Translations under genes and position numbers: made by a program
Shown here: one piece after another, positions 1 to 7,473 of the stretch
Layout of the letters: the number at the start of each line of letters is the position of its first letter
Position numbering within the stretch: position 1 is the first letter of the stretch
Notes under the pieces: generated by a model
What the model saw: only the letters and a program-made list of their open reading frames with translations
Told to the model about the DNA's origin: nothing
The model's database searches: none
Assembly (NCBI GenBank): GCA_046593925.1
Contig: JBKJQN010000010.1
Span: 1 to 22,795, forward strand
Direction of reading: 5' to 3'
Length of the DNA stretch: 22,795 nt
Source of the DNA: JAYVYM01 sp046593925
Lineage (GTDB): Bacteria > Actinomycetota > Actinomycetes > Mycobacteriales > SCTD01

Positions 1-306
1 GGTGATCTCACCCTCGCAGCGCACCGTCTCGTCGGCGAAGACGAGGTTGGCGAAGCGGAAGTCGAGGCGACGCACCTGCCAGTCGGGGCCGAGCCAGTCT
101 TGCAGCGCCTCGACGAGCAGTGCGCCGAAGACCTGTCCGTCAACGACCGGGGCTGGGACCTGTTTGGACTTCAGATAGTCGGTGTCGTAGTGCAGGCGAT
201 GCCAGTCCCAGGTCGCACCCGCGTAGGCCACCATGTCGGGTAGCGCGATCGTGCGCTCGAGCGGCGGCATCGACGCGCCGGGGATCAGCTCGGTCGCGGA
301 GGTCAT
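1..306 (-). CDS. MaoC-like hydratase/dehydratase, 3' end outside window
   Basis: The first 102 codons of a hot-dog-fold MaoC-type protein are visible; the rest lies beyond base 1. The residues WDWHRLHYD (about 38-46), then PAPVVDG and FGALL, match the conserved hydratase stretch of MaoC proteins. At the place where R-specific enoyl-CoA hydratases have Asp-x-Asn-Pro-x-His, this protein keeps the His but has no Asp. The ATG overlaps the stop of the FAS1-like dehydratase gene by one base (TGATG), so the two are probably translated together. By family knowledge such adjacent small MaoC proteins often form a heteromeric enoyl-CoA hydratase (for example ChsH1/ChsH2). Substrate unknown. Confidence 0.8.
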   Translation of the reverse strand, partial: MTSATELIPGASMPPLERTIALPDMVAYAGATWDWHRLHYDTDYLKSKQVPAPVVDGQVFGALLVEALQDWLGPDWQVRRLDFRFANLVFADETVRCEGEIT

Positions 307-803
307 CAGCTCTGCTCCAGGGCAACGTAGATGATCGTCTCGGTGTTAGTCACCAGGGGCTGTCCGGCGGCGTCGGTGAACCGGGCCGTCGAGGTCACCA
401 TGAGCATGGCCTTGCCGGACGACGTGGTGCGCTCGCTGGCATCGGTGAGCTGCCAGGTGGCGGTGACGACGGTGTCCGGGTAAGCGGGTGCGTGCCACTC
501 GTAGGAGTTACCGCCTCGCACCATGCGGGTCTGCGCGATCTTGATCCCCCAGGTGTGGCCGGCGAAGCCCTCGTCGTCGGGCGAGAGGCCGGTGTATTGG
601 TTGGTCTCGCAGAGCAGCGTCGGCGGGGCCATCACGTCGCGCAGGCCGTGCTGGCGGGCGTGTTCACGGTCGGTGTAGAGCGGGTTGTCGTCACCCACCG
701 CCAACGCGAAGTACCGGATCGCAGCGCGGCCGAGCTCCTCGGGCGCGGTGTAGGTGACCTCGCGTCCGATCAGCGCGCGAATCTCCTCCGTCAGAAGGGT
801 CAT
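306..803 (-). CDS. FAS1-like / MaoC N-terminal dehydratase domain protein
   Basis: A 165-residue single-domain protein. The stretch FALAVGDDNPLYTD (about residues 32-45) and the following VMAPPTLL are typical of the MaoC_dehydratase N-terminal (FAS1-like) family. It retains the Asp and Asn of the hydratase motif but has Leu-Tyr where a His would be expected, complementary to the downstream MaoC protein, which has the His. I infer that the two are subunits of one hydratase acting on an acyl-CoA. Its ATG overlaps the stop of the RidA-like gene by four bases (ATGA), and its stop overlaps the next start by one base. Confidence 0.85.
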   Translation of the reverse strand: MTLLTEEIRALIGREVTYTAPEELGRAAIRYFALAVGDDNPLYTDREHARQHGLRDVMAPPTLLCETNQYTGLSPDDEGFAGHTWGIKIAQTRMVRGGNSYEWHAPAYPDTVVTATWQLTDASERTTSSGKAMLMVTSTARFTDAAGQPLVTNTETIIYVALEQS

Positions 804-1996
804 TCCGGCAGGACCGCAAGCGGGTCGACCTCGATGAGGAACTCGGGACGCAGCAGCCCCCCGCAGACCGCGCCGACCGACGCGGGCCACGGCGCGCGTA
901 GAACCTTCTGACGAACTCCGGCCACGCCGCGGTAGGCGCCCAACGCCTCGGGCGTGACGTACTCGATCGTTTGCACCAAGTGCTCGGGCCCCGCACCGGC
1001 CGCCGCAAGAACTTGCAGGATGGCGTCGTACGTGTGCTCGGCCTGGGCGACGAGGTCGCCGGCGTGCAGCGCCTGCTGGGTCTCCATGTCGAGCGCACCG
1101 AACCCAGACATGAACAGGTTCCGCCCGGATCGGACACCGGGGCTGTAGGAAAGCGTGTCGTAGCGGCGCCACCCGGGATTGACGACCTCGCCCGGGGTTC
1201 GGCTGGCGATGACGTCGACGGCGACGAGCACGCCGGGTGCGTGCAGCCGGCTCATCAAGATGCCCGCCGAGCCCGGGTAGACCGGCCCGAGCAGCTCGCG
1301 GCGCGGGCGGTGCACGCGGGAGTACTCGTCGCGGGTCGCAGGAGTGGTGTAGTCAAGCGTCTTGACGACCGAAGCGAGCGAGAGCCCGACCCCGTCAAGC
1401 AGCCCCGCGGCGCGTTCGAGGCAGTACCGGTACTGCTCGCGCAGGTCGCCCTCCGCGACGATCTCGCCCTTGCCGTTGATCGGCAGCAGGGTTGGTAGGT
1501 GCACCACGTCGTCGGCCTCGCAGACCGTGCTGCGGTGCCACCGGGGTGCGTCGGGCGAGCCCATGACGGTGACTGTGCCTCCGCCGCGGGATGCCTCAAC
1601 CTCGATCTCGATCAAGGCCTGCCTACGGACGAGCCGCTCGACGACCACCGTGACGACGGCAGGCGTGCGCTCTCCAAAGATCTCTCGTCGGACCTGTTCG
1701 GCCTCGGCGTAGTCGTCGATGCCGGCGATGGTCACGTTCTCGACCACGCGAACGACGTCCTGGAAGCCCAGGCCCGCGCCCTCGAGGATCGTGCCGAGCT
1801 TGGCGTAGACGGTGCGCGTCTGCTCACCCATGCCGCCTCGGACGACGAGCCGTCCCTCGTCGGCGTCCATGCCGGAACCGGAGTGGCCGGACAGCCAGGC
1901 GTGCTGACCGTCAGTGAGCCCGAGCGAGAACGTGTAGTCGCGGTAGGGGAACCACGGGAACTCGGTGGGGTGGATGTCGGTGATGGTCGTGTTCAT
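800..1996 (-). CDS. Triple-domain RidA (YjgF/YER057c/UK114) family protein
   Basis: This 398-residue protein consists of three consecutive RidA-like domains (about 1-140, 141-272, 273-398), each near the 125-135 residues of a normal single-domain RidA. RidA proteins are homotrimers whose active sites lie between subunits; they hydrolyse reactive enamines and imines, and RutC acts in pyrimidine breakdown. Aligning by eye to the conserved strand, the carboxylate-binding Arg is present in domain 1 (R121, in VERLVRRQ) and domain 2 (R250, in SRLHAPG), but domain 3 has Gly380 in that place. I infer a fused pseudo-trimer with perhaps fewer working sites. The ATG is preceded by GAGGAGG and overlaps the MmgE/PrpD stop (ATGA). 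Confidence 0.85.
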   Translation of the reverse strand: MNTTITDIHPTEFPWFPYRDYTFSLGLTDGQHAWLSGHSGSGMDADEGRLVVRGGMGEQTRTVYAKLGTILEGAGLGFQDVVRVVENVTIAGIDDYAEAEQVRREIFGERTPAVVTVVVERLVRRQALIEIEVEASRGGGTVTVMGSPDAPRWHRSTVCEADDVVHLPTLLPINGKGEIVAEGDLREQYRYCLERAAGLLDGVGLSLASVVKTLDYTTPATRDEYSRVHRPRRELLGPVYPGSAGILMSRLHAPGVLVAVDVIASRTPGEVVNPGWRRYDTLSYSPGVRSGRNLFMSGFGALDMETQQALHAGDLVAQAEHTYDAILQVLAAAGAGPEHLVQTIEYVTPEALGAYRGVAGVRQKVLRAPWPASVGAVCGGLLRPEFLIEVDPLAVLPE

Positions 1997-3384
1997 GCAG
2001 GAGCCTCCTCGACGATGCGCCTGCACAGGCGCAGCAGATGGGTCAGGGACGGCGCCGAGGCCAGGTCGAGCACGGCGTCGGCGAGCTCGGCGGCAGCGGG
2101 CGCGTCGCCGGCGTTGGTCAGGAACTTGGCGCGCAGGTCGTGCTCGGACAGCGGCGCGCCGGGTGTGCCGCGGCTTCTCTCGACCCGGCCGACGAGCACC
2201 CTGCCGTCGTCGAGGTGCACCTCGACGCATCCGCTGGCGTCGGCCGCGGCGCCGCCCTCGTCGGTCGCGACCGTCTGGACCCTGGCTGCGAGAACGGCGA
2301 CCTCGGGACGGCTGATGCTGTCCAACGCGAACGTGCCGAGGTCGACCTCGCCGTCGATGAGCATCGCGGCGACCGTCCACGGCAGGCTGAACTTCGCGTC
2401 GTAGACCGTGCGCGGCAAGGCTTTGACGGCGGCCGGCTCGCAGACGGTCGGGATGCTGTCTCGGTGCACGTGCGCGATCACCTTCCGCACCTGCTCAGGA
2501 GCGGGGACGTGGCTCAGCACCGAGGTCATCGCGTCGAGCGTCACGTGCAGCAGCTGGCACGCCGGATAGGGCTTGATGCCGATGCGCTCGGTCTCCCAGC
2601 GTTCGCCGAGGCCGTCCACGACCAGGTCGGGGTCGGCGGGCACGGCCGAGAGCGCGGCGTAGAGGCCGCGGCTGCCCTCAAGCACCGACGCTGGGCCGGA
2701 TGCGCCTTCCGCGGCCAGTCGCGCCGCCAGGATGCCGTTAAGCGCCGCGGAGCCGGGGTGGAGCTGCTTGGTGGAGGAGCCGGTGCTTAGGAACTCCAGC
2801 AGGCCACTCGCCGAGCTGCCTGCGATGCCGAGGGCGTTGACGGTGGTGTCGGTGTCGGCTTGGGTCAGCAGACTGGCCACCACGGCCGCGGCCAGCACCC
2901 CGCAGATCGAGGTCGCGTGGAGGCCGCGGCTGTGAAAGCCGTGCGGGGCGGCTTGCCCGATGCGGCAGACGACCTCGTAGCCGGCGATCGCTGCGCGCAG
3001 CACCGCGGCGCCGTCCGCCTCGACCTGCTCGCCGACTGCGAAAGCCGTCGGCAGTACGGCGGCCGTGGCGTGCACCAGCCCACCGGCGTGGGTGTCGTCG
3101 AAGTCGAGCGCGTGCACCAGCACACCATTCGCCAAGGCGGCTGCGGGGGCGCTCAACCTCAGCGCGCTGCCGATCACCGTGGCCTCGGGCGGGCCGCCGA
3201 GCCCCGTCGCGACCCGCGTGGCCGCCTTGGCTGCGCCGGTGCGAGCCGCGGCCAGCGCGGTACCTAGACCGTCGAGCAGGTGCTCGCAGGCTGCCCGCTG
3301 GGTCTGTGCGGGCACGTCGGTCAGGCGCAGGTCGCCGGCCCAGGAGGCCAAGACCTGCGCCGTGGTGCCCTGCGTGGAGCTCAT
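1993..3384 (-). CDS. MmgE/PrpD family protein
   Basis: The 463-residue length and sequence fit the MmgE/PrpD family (2-methylcitrate dehydratase, cis-aconitate decarboxylase, iminodisuccinate epimerase). Visible landmarks are HALDFDDTH (about 91-99), the Gly/Ala-rich helical segment with GFHSRGLHATSICG (about 149-162), STKQLHPGSAALNG, IGIKPYPACQLLH and KALPRTVYDAKFSLPWTVA. Family members dehydrate, decarboxylate or epimerise polycarboxylates. In this operon it could act on a dicarboxylate released from the degraded compound, but I cannot choose a reaction. It overlaps both neighbours by four bases. It is not prpD of a methylcitrate cycle as far as context shows: there is no prpB or prpC beside it. 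Confidence 0.88.
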   Translation of the reverse strand: MSSTQGTTAQVLASWAGDLRLTDVPAQTQRAACEHLLDGLGTALAAARTGAAKAATRVATGLGGPPEATVIGSALRLSAPAAALANGVLVHALDFDDTHAGGLVHATAAVLPTAFAVGEQVEADGAAVLRAAIAGYEVVCRIGQAAPHGFHSRGLHATSICGVLAAAVVASLLTQADTDTTVNALGIAGSSASGLLEFLSTGSSTKQLHPGSAALNGILAARLAAEGASGPASVLEGSRGLYAALSAVPADPDLVVDGLGERWETERIGIKPYPACQLLHVTLDAMTSVLSHVPAPEQVRKVIAHVHRDSIPTVCEPAAVKALPRTVYDAKFSLPWTVAAMLIDGEVDLGTFALDSISRPEVAVLAARVQTVATDEGGAAADASGCVEVHLDDGRVLVGRVERSRGTPGAPLSEHDLRAKFLTNAGDAPAAAELADAVLDLASAPSLTHLLRLCRRIVEEAPA

Positions 3385-4622
3385 CGGGTGGCGGCCACGG
3401 CTGCCGGTGTGTCGTGGGATCCGGTGTGCGCGCCGAAGGCACCGCCGCTGGCGAGCGCCGCCACGTGCTCGTCGTCGTACGCCAGCAGGGTCTTCAATAC
3501 CGCGCCGGCGTGCTCGTTGCGGTGCGGCGCCCGACGGTAGTCCGGCTGCTCGTTGCCTACCCGCACCGGGGACGCGAGCTGCTGGACGGTTCCCAGCACG
3601 GGATGTTCGGTCTCCACGATCAGATTGCGGGCGGCTGTGTGCTCCTCGCGTAGTGCCTGCGCCACGTCGTTGATCGGCCCGCAGGGAATCGCCGCCGCGT
3701 ACAGGTCCTCGAGCCAGTCCTTGACCGACCGGGTTCGGAAGATGTCCTCGAGCAACGGGATCAGCTCGTCCTTGTTATCCGCCCTGTCGCTGAAAGTGCG
3801 AAAGCGCTCGTCATCGGCCAGCTCGGGCCGCCCGATGACCTTGGCCAGCCGGGCCCAGAACTTTTCCTTCGCGCACCCGACCACCATCCAGCCGTCGCTT
3901 GCCATGAAGGCCTGGAACGGCACCAGCGAGGGATGCGCAGAATGATGCGTGCGCACCGGCTCCCAGCCGCGGTTGAGGTGCCAGGTGGCCGGATAAGTGA
4001 GCAGGCTGAGCGCTGTGTCGTACAGGCTGACGTCGCAGTCCATACCGATGCCGTCGCGACGGGCGGCGTGCAGGCCTGCGAGTAGCGAGATGGCCGCCAC
4101 ATAGCCGCCCGAGTAGTCGACGAGGGACAGAGCCGACTTGGTCGGCGGACCCCCGGGCTCGCCGGTGATCGACATCCAACCGGCCAGCCCCTGCAATATG
4201 TAGTCGTAGCCGGGCTCGGACGAGCGCGGCCCCGTCATGCCGAAGCCGGTCAGCGAACAGCAGACGATCGCCGGGTTGAGATGCTTGAGGTCGTCGTAGC
4301 GGATCCGCATCTTGGCGGGGACGTCGCCGCGAAGGTTCGAGTAGACAACGTCGCACTGGCGCACCAAGTCCTCGAAGACTTCACGGCCAGCTGAGCTCGT
4401 GAGGTCGAGCGAGATGCTGCGCTTGTTGCGGTTGAACGTCTCGAAGAACAGCGAGTCTTCGCCGTCGTTGAACGGCGGAACGTATCTGCCCACGTCTCCC
4501 CCGACCCGTGGGTCTTCGACCTTGATGATGTCAGCGCCGAGGTCGGCCAGGTGCATGCTGCCGAACGGGCCCGCGCCGTACTGCTCCAGCGACAAGATGC
4601 GGACGTCTTCCAGCGGCTTCAT
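3381..4622 (-). CDS. Class III CoA-transferase (CaiB/BaiF family)
   Basis: A 413-residue class III CoA-transferase. The N-terminus (RILSLEQYGAGPFGSMHLADLGADIIKVEDP) and NRNKRSISLDL are family signatures. Asp169, in LVDYSGG, falls at the same number as the catalytic Asp of formyl-CoA transferase, which forms the acyl anhydride/thioester intermediate. These enzymes move CoA between carboxylic acids without ATP. Here the likely role is to activate the acid made by the upstream enzymes so that the MaoC hydratases can act on it; this is inference from context. The start ATG overlaps the LLM oxidoreductase stop by four bases, and the stop overlaps the MmgE/PrpD start by four. Confidence 0.93.
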   Translation of the reverse strand: MKPLEDVRILSLEQYGAGPFGSMHLADLGADIIKVEDPRVGGDVGRYVPPFNDGEDSLFFETFNRNKRSISLDLTSSAGREVFEDLVRQCDVVYSNLRGDVPAKMRIRYDDLKHLNPAIVCCSLTGFGMTGPRSSEPGYDYILQGLAGWMSITGEPGGPPTKSALSLVDYSGGYVAAISLLAGLHAARRDGIGMDCDVSLYDTALSLLTYPATWHLNRGWEPVRTHHSAHPSLVPFQAFMASDGWMVVGCAKEKFWARLAKVIGRPELADDERFRTFSDRADNKDELIPLLEDIFRTRSVKDWLEDLYAAAIPCGPINDVAQALREEHTAARNLIVETEHPVLGTVQQLASPVRVGNEQPDYRRAPHRNEHAGAVLKTLLAYDDEHVAALASGGAFGAHTGSHDTPAAVAATR

Positions 4623-5665
4623 CGTGACGCCCCTCCGCCGGTGACGTCGGCGATCAGCTCAAGGATCCGGCCCTGCGCGGCTCGCGTCTCGGCCGCATCC
4701 AATCCGTGGGTGGGTGGGGTGAGCTTGAGGGTGTCGGCGAGCCCGGCGTAGCCGTCCAACCGGGCGCGCACCTCATCCGGTGTACCGGCCAAGGTAAGCG
4801 CCTCGACCATCGGCTCGGTGACCGCGTCAGCCAGATCGTCTGCGGCCCGACCTCCTCGAAAGACGTCCACGACGTGCTGCTGGTCGGCTGCGAGCCCGTG
4901 GAAGTCAAAGAAGTCGGCATAGCTGCGCACCGAGGCGTAGAAGCCGACCAGGCCGGCGGCCCAGCGACGGGCCTGCGCGGGATCGTCGTCGATGGCGCAG
5001 CAGGCCGAGACCACCACGTCGAGGCTCTGGCGGTCACGACCGGCCCGCTCCAGCCCCTCAGTCAGCCGCGGCAGCAGCCGCTGCTCGAGGTAGGCAGGCG
5101 AGCACAGCTCGTGGGAGATGAAGCCCTCGCCGATCTCGCCCGCCAAGCGCGTCATGACCGGACCCACGCCAGCAAGGTAGATCGGGACCGAGGTGCGCTG
5201 CTGGAAGAACGGTCGTTGGTAACCGCGGATCTTCACAGGCTCCCACTCGCCCTCGACCACGATCTGCTCACCCGAGGCGCACCGGGCGATGACCTCACGG
5301 ATGGCCGCGACGCTCTCGCGTACGTGGGCCACGGGCTTTCCCCACTGCGCGTGGTGCCAGTCCTCGTTGAGCCGCTGGACGCCGCTCCCGAGTCCGAGCC
5401 GGAAGCGACCGCTGGCGATCTCGTCGATGTCCATCGCCTCGAGCGCAGTGATCATGGGGCTGCGGACGAAAGCCAGCGCGATCGAAGTACCGATGCCCAC
5501 TGTCGAGGTGTCCTGAGCGACGGTGGCCGCAGTAACCGTCGCGCTGCGGTGCATCTCGGGAAACCACACGACCTCCGCGCCTGCAGCCTCGGCCGCGCGG
5601 GAGGCGTCCCGGAGCTCCTGGAGCGTCTCGCCCCATGGCCCGTAGGTAATCCGAAGACCGCTCAT
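4619..5665 (-). CDS. LLM class (luciferase-like) flavin/F420-dependent oxidoreductase
   Basis: A 348-residue luciferase-like TIM-barrel oxidoreductase. The start chosen is the ATG at 5665, which gives the usual short first strand (LRITYGPWGETLQEL) and overlaps the preceding stop by four bases; an upstream extension is open but has no family match. Landmarks are AEVVWFPEMHRS, GIGTSIALAFVRSPM, DIDEIASGRFRLGLGSGVQRLNEDW and VPIYLAGVGPVMTRLAGEIGEGF. Members use FMNH2 or F420 for oxygenation or hydride transfer. Next to RidA and nitrilase genes, a monooxygenase role resembling RutA in pyrimidine cleavage is attractive, but the sequence alone does not settle the cofactor or the reaction. Confidence 0.88.
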   Translation of the reverse strand: MSGLRITYGPWGETLQELRDASRAAEAAGAEVVWFPEMHRSATVTAATVAQDTSTVGIGTSIALAFVRSPMITALEAMDIDEIASGRFRLGLGSGVQRLNEDWHHAQWGKPVAHVRESVAAIREVIARCASGEQIVVEGEWEPVKIRGYQRPFFQQRTSVPIYLAGVGPVMTRLAGEIGEGFISHELCSPAYLEQRLLPRLTEGLERAGRDRQSLDVVVSACCAIDDDPAQARRWAAGLVGFYASVRSYADFFDFHGLAADQQHVVDVFRGGRAADDLADAVTEPMVEALTLAGTPDEVRARLDGYAGLADTLKLTPPTHGLDAAETRAAQGRILELIADVTGGGASR

Positions 5666-6237
5666 GTGTCCGCCGGCATGGTCAGCGGTCCGTTCTTGGC
5701 CTTCGGGAAATAGTTCTTGTCGTGCGGGGCCTCCCGCTTGTAGACCATCACGGTGCGGGTCCAGGACACGCACTCGTCGCCGTTTTGGTTCAGGCCCCTG
5801 GTCTTGGCGGTGACGATGCCGGCGTAGGGACGAGACCCAGACTCGCGCTTGGCCAGGACGATCGACTCGGCGTAAAGGGTGTCGCCGACAAAGACCGGAT
5901 GCGTGAGGGCGATGCCCTCCCAGCCCAGATTCATGATGCCGGTCTGGCTGATGTCGGTGACGCTCTGGCCGAGCACCATGGCAACAGTCAGGCCGGAGTT
6001 GACGATGACGCGCCCGGTGGGCGAACGCTCGGCGAACTCACGATTGAAGTGGTTCTGGTTCGTGTTCATCGTCAGTAACGTGAACCAGGTGTTGTCCGCC
6101 TCGAGGATGGTGCGACCGAGTGGGTGCTGGTAGACATCGCCGACGGTGAAGTCCTCGTAGTAACGGCCCACCCAGCTGGGCTTGAGATGACCGGCACGCT
6201 GGCCGTCCACGGCAATGGGGGCATCTTCCGAGCTCAT
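5662..6237 (-). CDS. MaoC family dehydratase (mesaconyl-CoA-hydratase-like)
   Basis: A 191-residue hot-dog protein with VGRYYEDFTVGDVYQHPLG, then ILEADNTWFTLLTMNTNQNHF, and a later PVFVGDTLYAESIVLAKRES strand pattern. This matches MaoC proteins related to mesaconyl-C4-CoA/beta-methylmalyl-CoA hydratases. In the hydratase motif region the residue where classical R-hydratases have Asp is Asn (LTMNTN), while the His is kept; I believe this variant is usual for the subgroup but could not check. A strong ribosome binding site (AGGAGGAG, about seven bases from the ATG) lies inside the end of the nitrilase gene, and the start overlaps the nitrilase stop (ATGA). Confidence 0.85.
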   Translation of the reverse strand: MSSEDAPIAVDGQRAGHLKPSWVGRYYEDFTVGDVYQHPLGRTILEADNTWFTLLTMNTNQNHFNREFAERSPTGRVIVNSGLTVAMVLGQSVTDISQTGIMNLGWEGIALTHPVFVGDTLYAESIVLAKRESGSRPYAGIVTAKTRGLNQNGDECVSWTRTVMVYKREAPHDKNYFPKAKNGPLTMPADT

Positions 6238-7256
6238 GGTGCGGGCTCCTCCTGCTGGTCGGGGACGGACCGCTCGCCAGCGGGGGACGGCACAACGGAA
6301 GCCTGAGCACGGCCCGGGTCGCCGCTCAGGACGACGGCGTCTTTCACGCCGTTGTCGACAACGAGGTGCAGAAGCTCGCGCCGGGAGTAGTGGCCGACGG
6401 CATCGACGAACACCTTCAGCCCGAGGATCGCTCCCAGGTCGCCGTCGGCGACCAGCAACCGCTCCTCGCCTCCGGTGTGGGGTGCGGCGAGATAGGACGT
6501 GTCTGGGGCGATGATCGCCGACCAACCGCCGCCAGCCGTCAGGTACTCCTGCGGCCCCATTGCCTGGGCCATCGTCTCGAGCATCTCCTCGGTAACCGGA
6601 CTGCCCGCCACCACGACGAAGCACTGACCAGTAATGGCGTGGTTGCGGCTCATCGCCTCGACCTGATCGTCGAAGGTCTCCGAGAAACCCGCGAGCGTCG
6701 ACAGGCCTGGCCAGGCGCCAGCGTGGATCTGTTCACCCTGGCCGATCAGCGCGTGCCGCGCCAGGTTCATCGTGTGTTCCCAGCAGACCAGGCCACCGAC
6801 CACCCCGGCATCGGTGGCAAAGGTGGACAGGGTCGAAGCGTCGCCCTGGCCCCAGACGGTGCGTTCCGCGAAGGTGGGCTGCAGCTTGCGGTGCTTACCC
6901 AGCAGCTCACCCCGTGCGGAGATGAAGACCTGCGTGTTGTACAGCGTGCCGCCGTGGCGCTCGTTGACGCCGAGCACGACCATGACCCCGGCGGTCTTGG
7001 CAGCGGCGCAGACTCGGTCGATCTCAGGGCCGGGGACCGTAAGGCTGGCCTGGCCGTACTGCACGTGCAGACCCACTTGAATCAGCGGCGGGTAGCAGTT
7101 GATCCAATAGGGAAACCCAGGCACGAACACCTCGGGGAAGACCAGGACGTCGACCTGCTCGTCGCCGGCTCGTTCGATCCACCCGATCACCTTGTCGATG
7201 GTGGCGCCTACGTTCAGGAAGACGGGTGAGCCGTGAACAGCAGCCAACCGGACCAT
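6234..7256 (-). CDS. Nitrilase (carbon-nitrogen hydrolase family)
   Basis: First gene of the operon, 340 residues. The catalytic triad of the nitrilase superfamily is visible: Glu42 in VFPEVFVPGFPYW, Lys124 in KHRKLQPTF and Cys158 in GGLVCWEHTMNL. The Cys-Trp-Glu-His sequence is the signature of the true nitrilase branch, which converts nitriles to carboxylic acids and ammonia, rather than of amidases. The C-terminal tail after about residue 305 is Pro/Glu-rich and not part of the fold. The ATG at 7256 has GGAGG four bases upstream. Its first place in the operon suggests it acts early, or that the inducer is a nitrile; substrate preference (aliphatic, aryl or arylaceto) cannot be read here. 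Confidence 0.92.
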   Translation of the reverse strand: MVRLAAVHGSPVFLNVGATIDKVIGWIERAGDEQVDVLVFPEVFVPGFPYWINCYPPLIQVGLHVQYGQASLTVPGPEIDRVCAAAKTAGVMVVLGVNERHGGTLYNTQVFISARGELLGKHRKLQPTFAERTVWGQGDASTLSTFATDAGVVGGLVCWEHTMNLARHALIGQGEQIHAGAWPGLSTLAGFSETFDDQVEAMSRNHAITGQCFVVVAGSPVTEEMLETMAQAMGPQEYLTAGGGWSAIIAPDTSYLAAPHTGGEERLLVADGDLGAILGLKVFVDAVGHYSRRELLHLVVDNGVKDAVVLSGDPGRAQASVVPSPAGERSVPDQQEEPAP

Positions 7257-7260
7257 GGAA

Positions 7261-7308
7261 CCTCCAAAGACGGGGCCTCAGGCTATAGGTCTGATGTATT
7301 AAGGTCAA
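7261..7308 (-). promoter_or_regulatory. Promoter and ribosome binding site of the nitrilase operon
   Basis: Read on the minus strand, TTGACC (7308-7303) and TAGCCT (7285-7280) are separated by exactly 17 bases. They fit the TTGACN / TAnnnT pattern of actinobacterial housekeeping sigma promoters. Transcription would start near 7273, leaving a leader of under 20 bases before the ATG at 7256. GGAGG (7265-7261) is the ribosome binding site. No clear operator palindrome is visible around it. Confidence 0.6.
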
Positions 7309-7473
7309 GCCGGATCGTATCTGGGTCGGACCCATCGCACGCCGACACAAACCTCCCAGAGAGGCGCAGGTCAGGCCGCCCGACAAAGCGCAGCCTGTGG
7401 CTGCCACTCCCCCAGTGGCGGGTGAGGGGACCCGGCGTGACCACTGAACGGCCGCCGCAGCACCTGATCGCAC

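Noticed and set aside
1993..3384. Assignment of the MmgE/PrpD gene as prpD of the methylcitrate cycle
   Set aside because: No methylcitrate synthase or methylisocitrate lyase gene is nearby, and the family covers several other reactions.
5666..5773. A 36-residue N-terminal extension of the LLM oxidoreductase
   Set aside because: It lies inside the upstream MaoC coding sequence and has no family match; the ATG at 5665 gives the standard start and the four-base overlap seen at other junctions of the operon.
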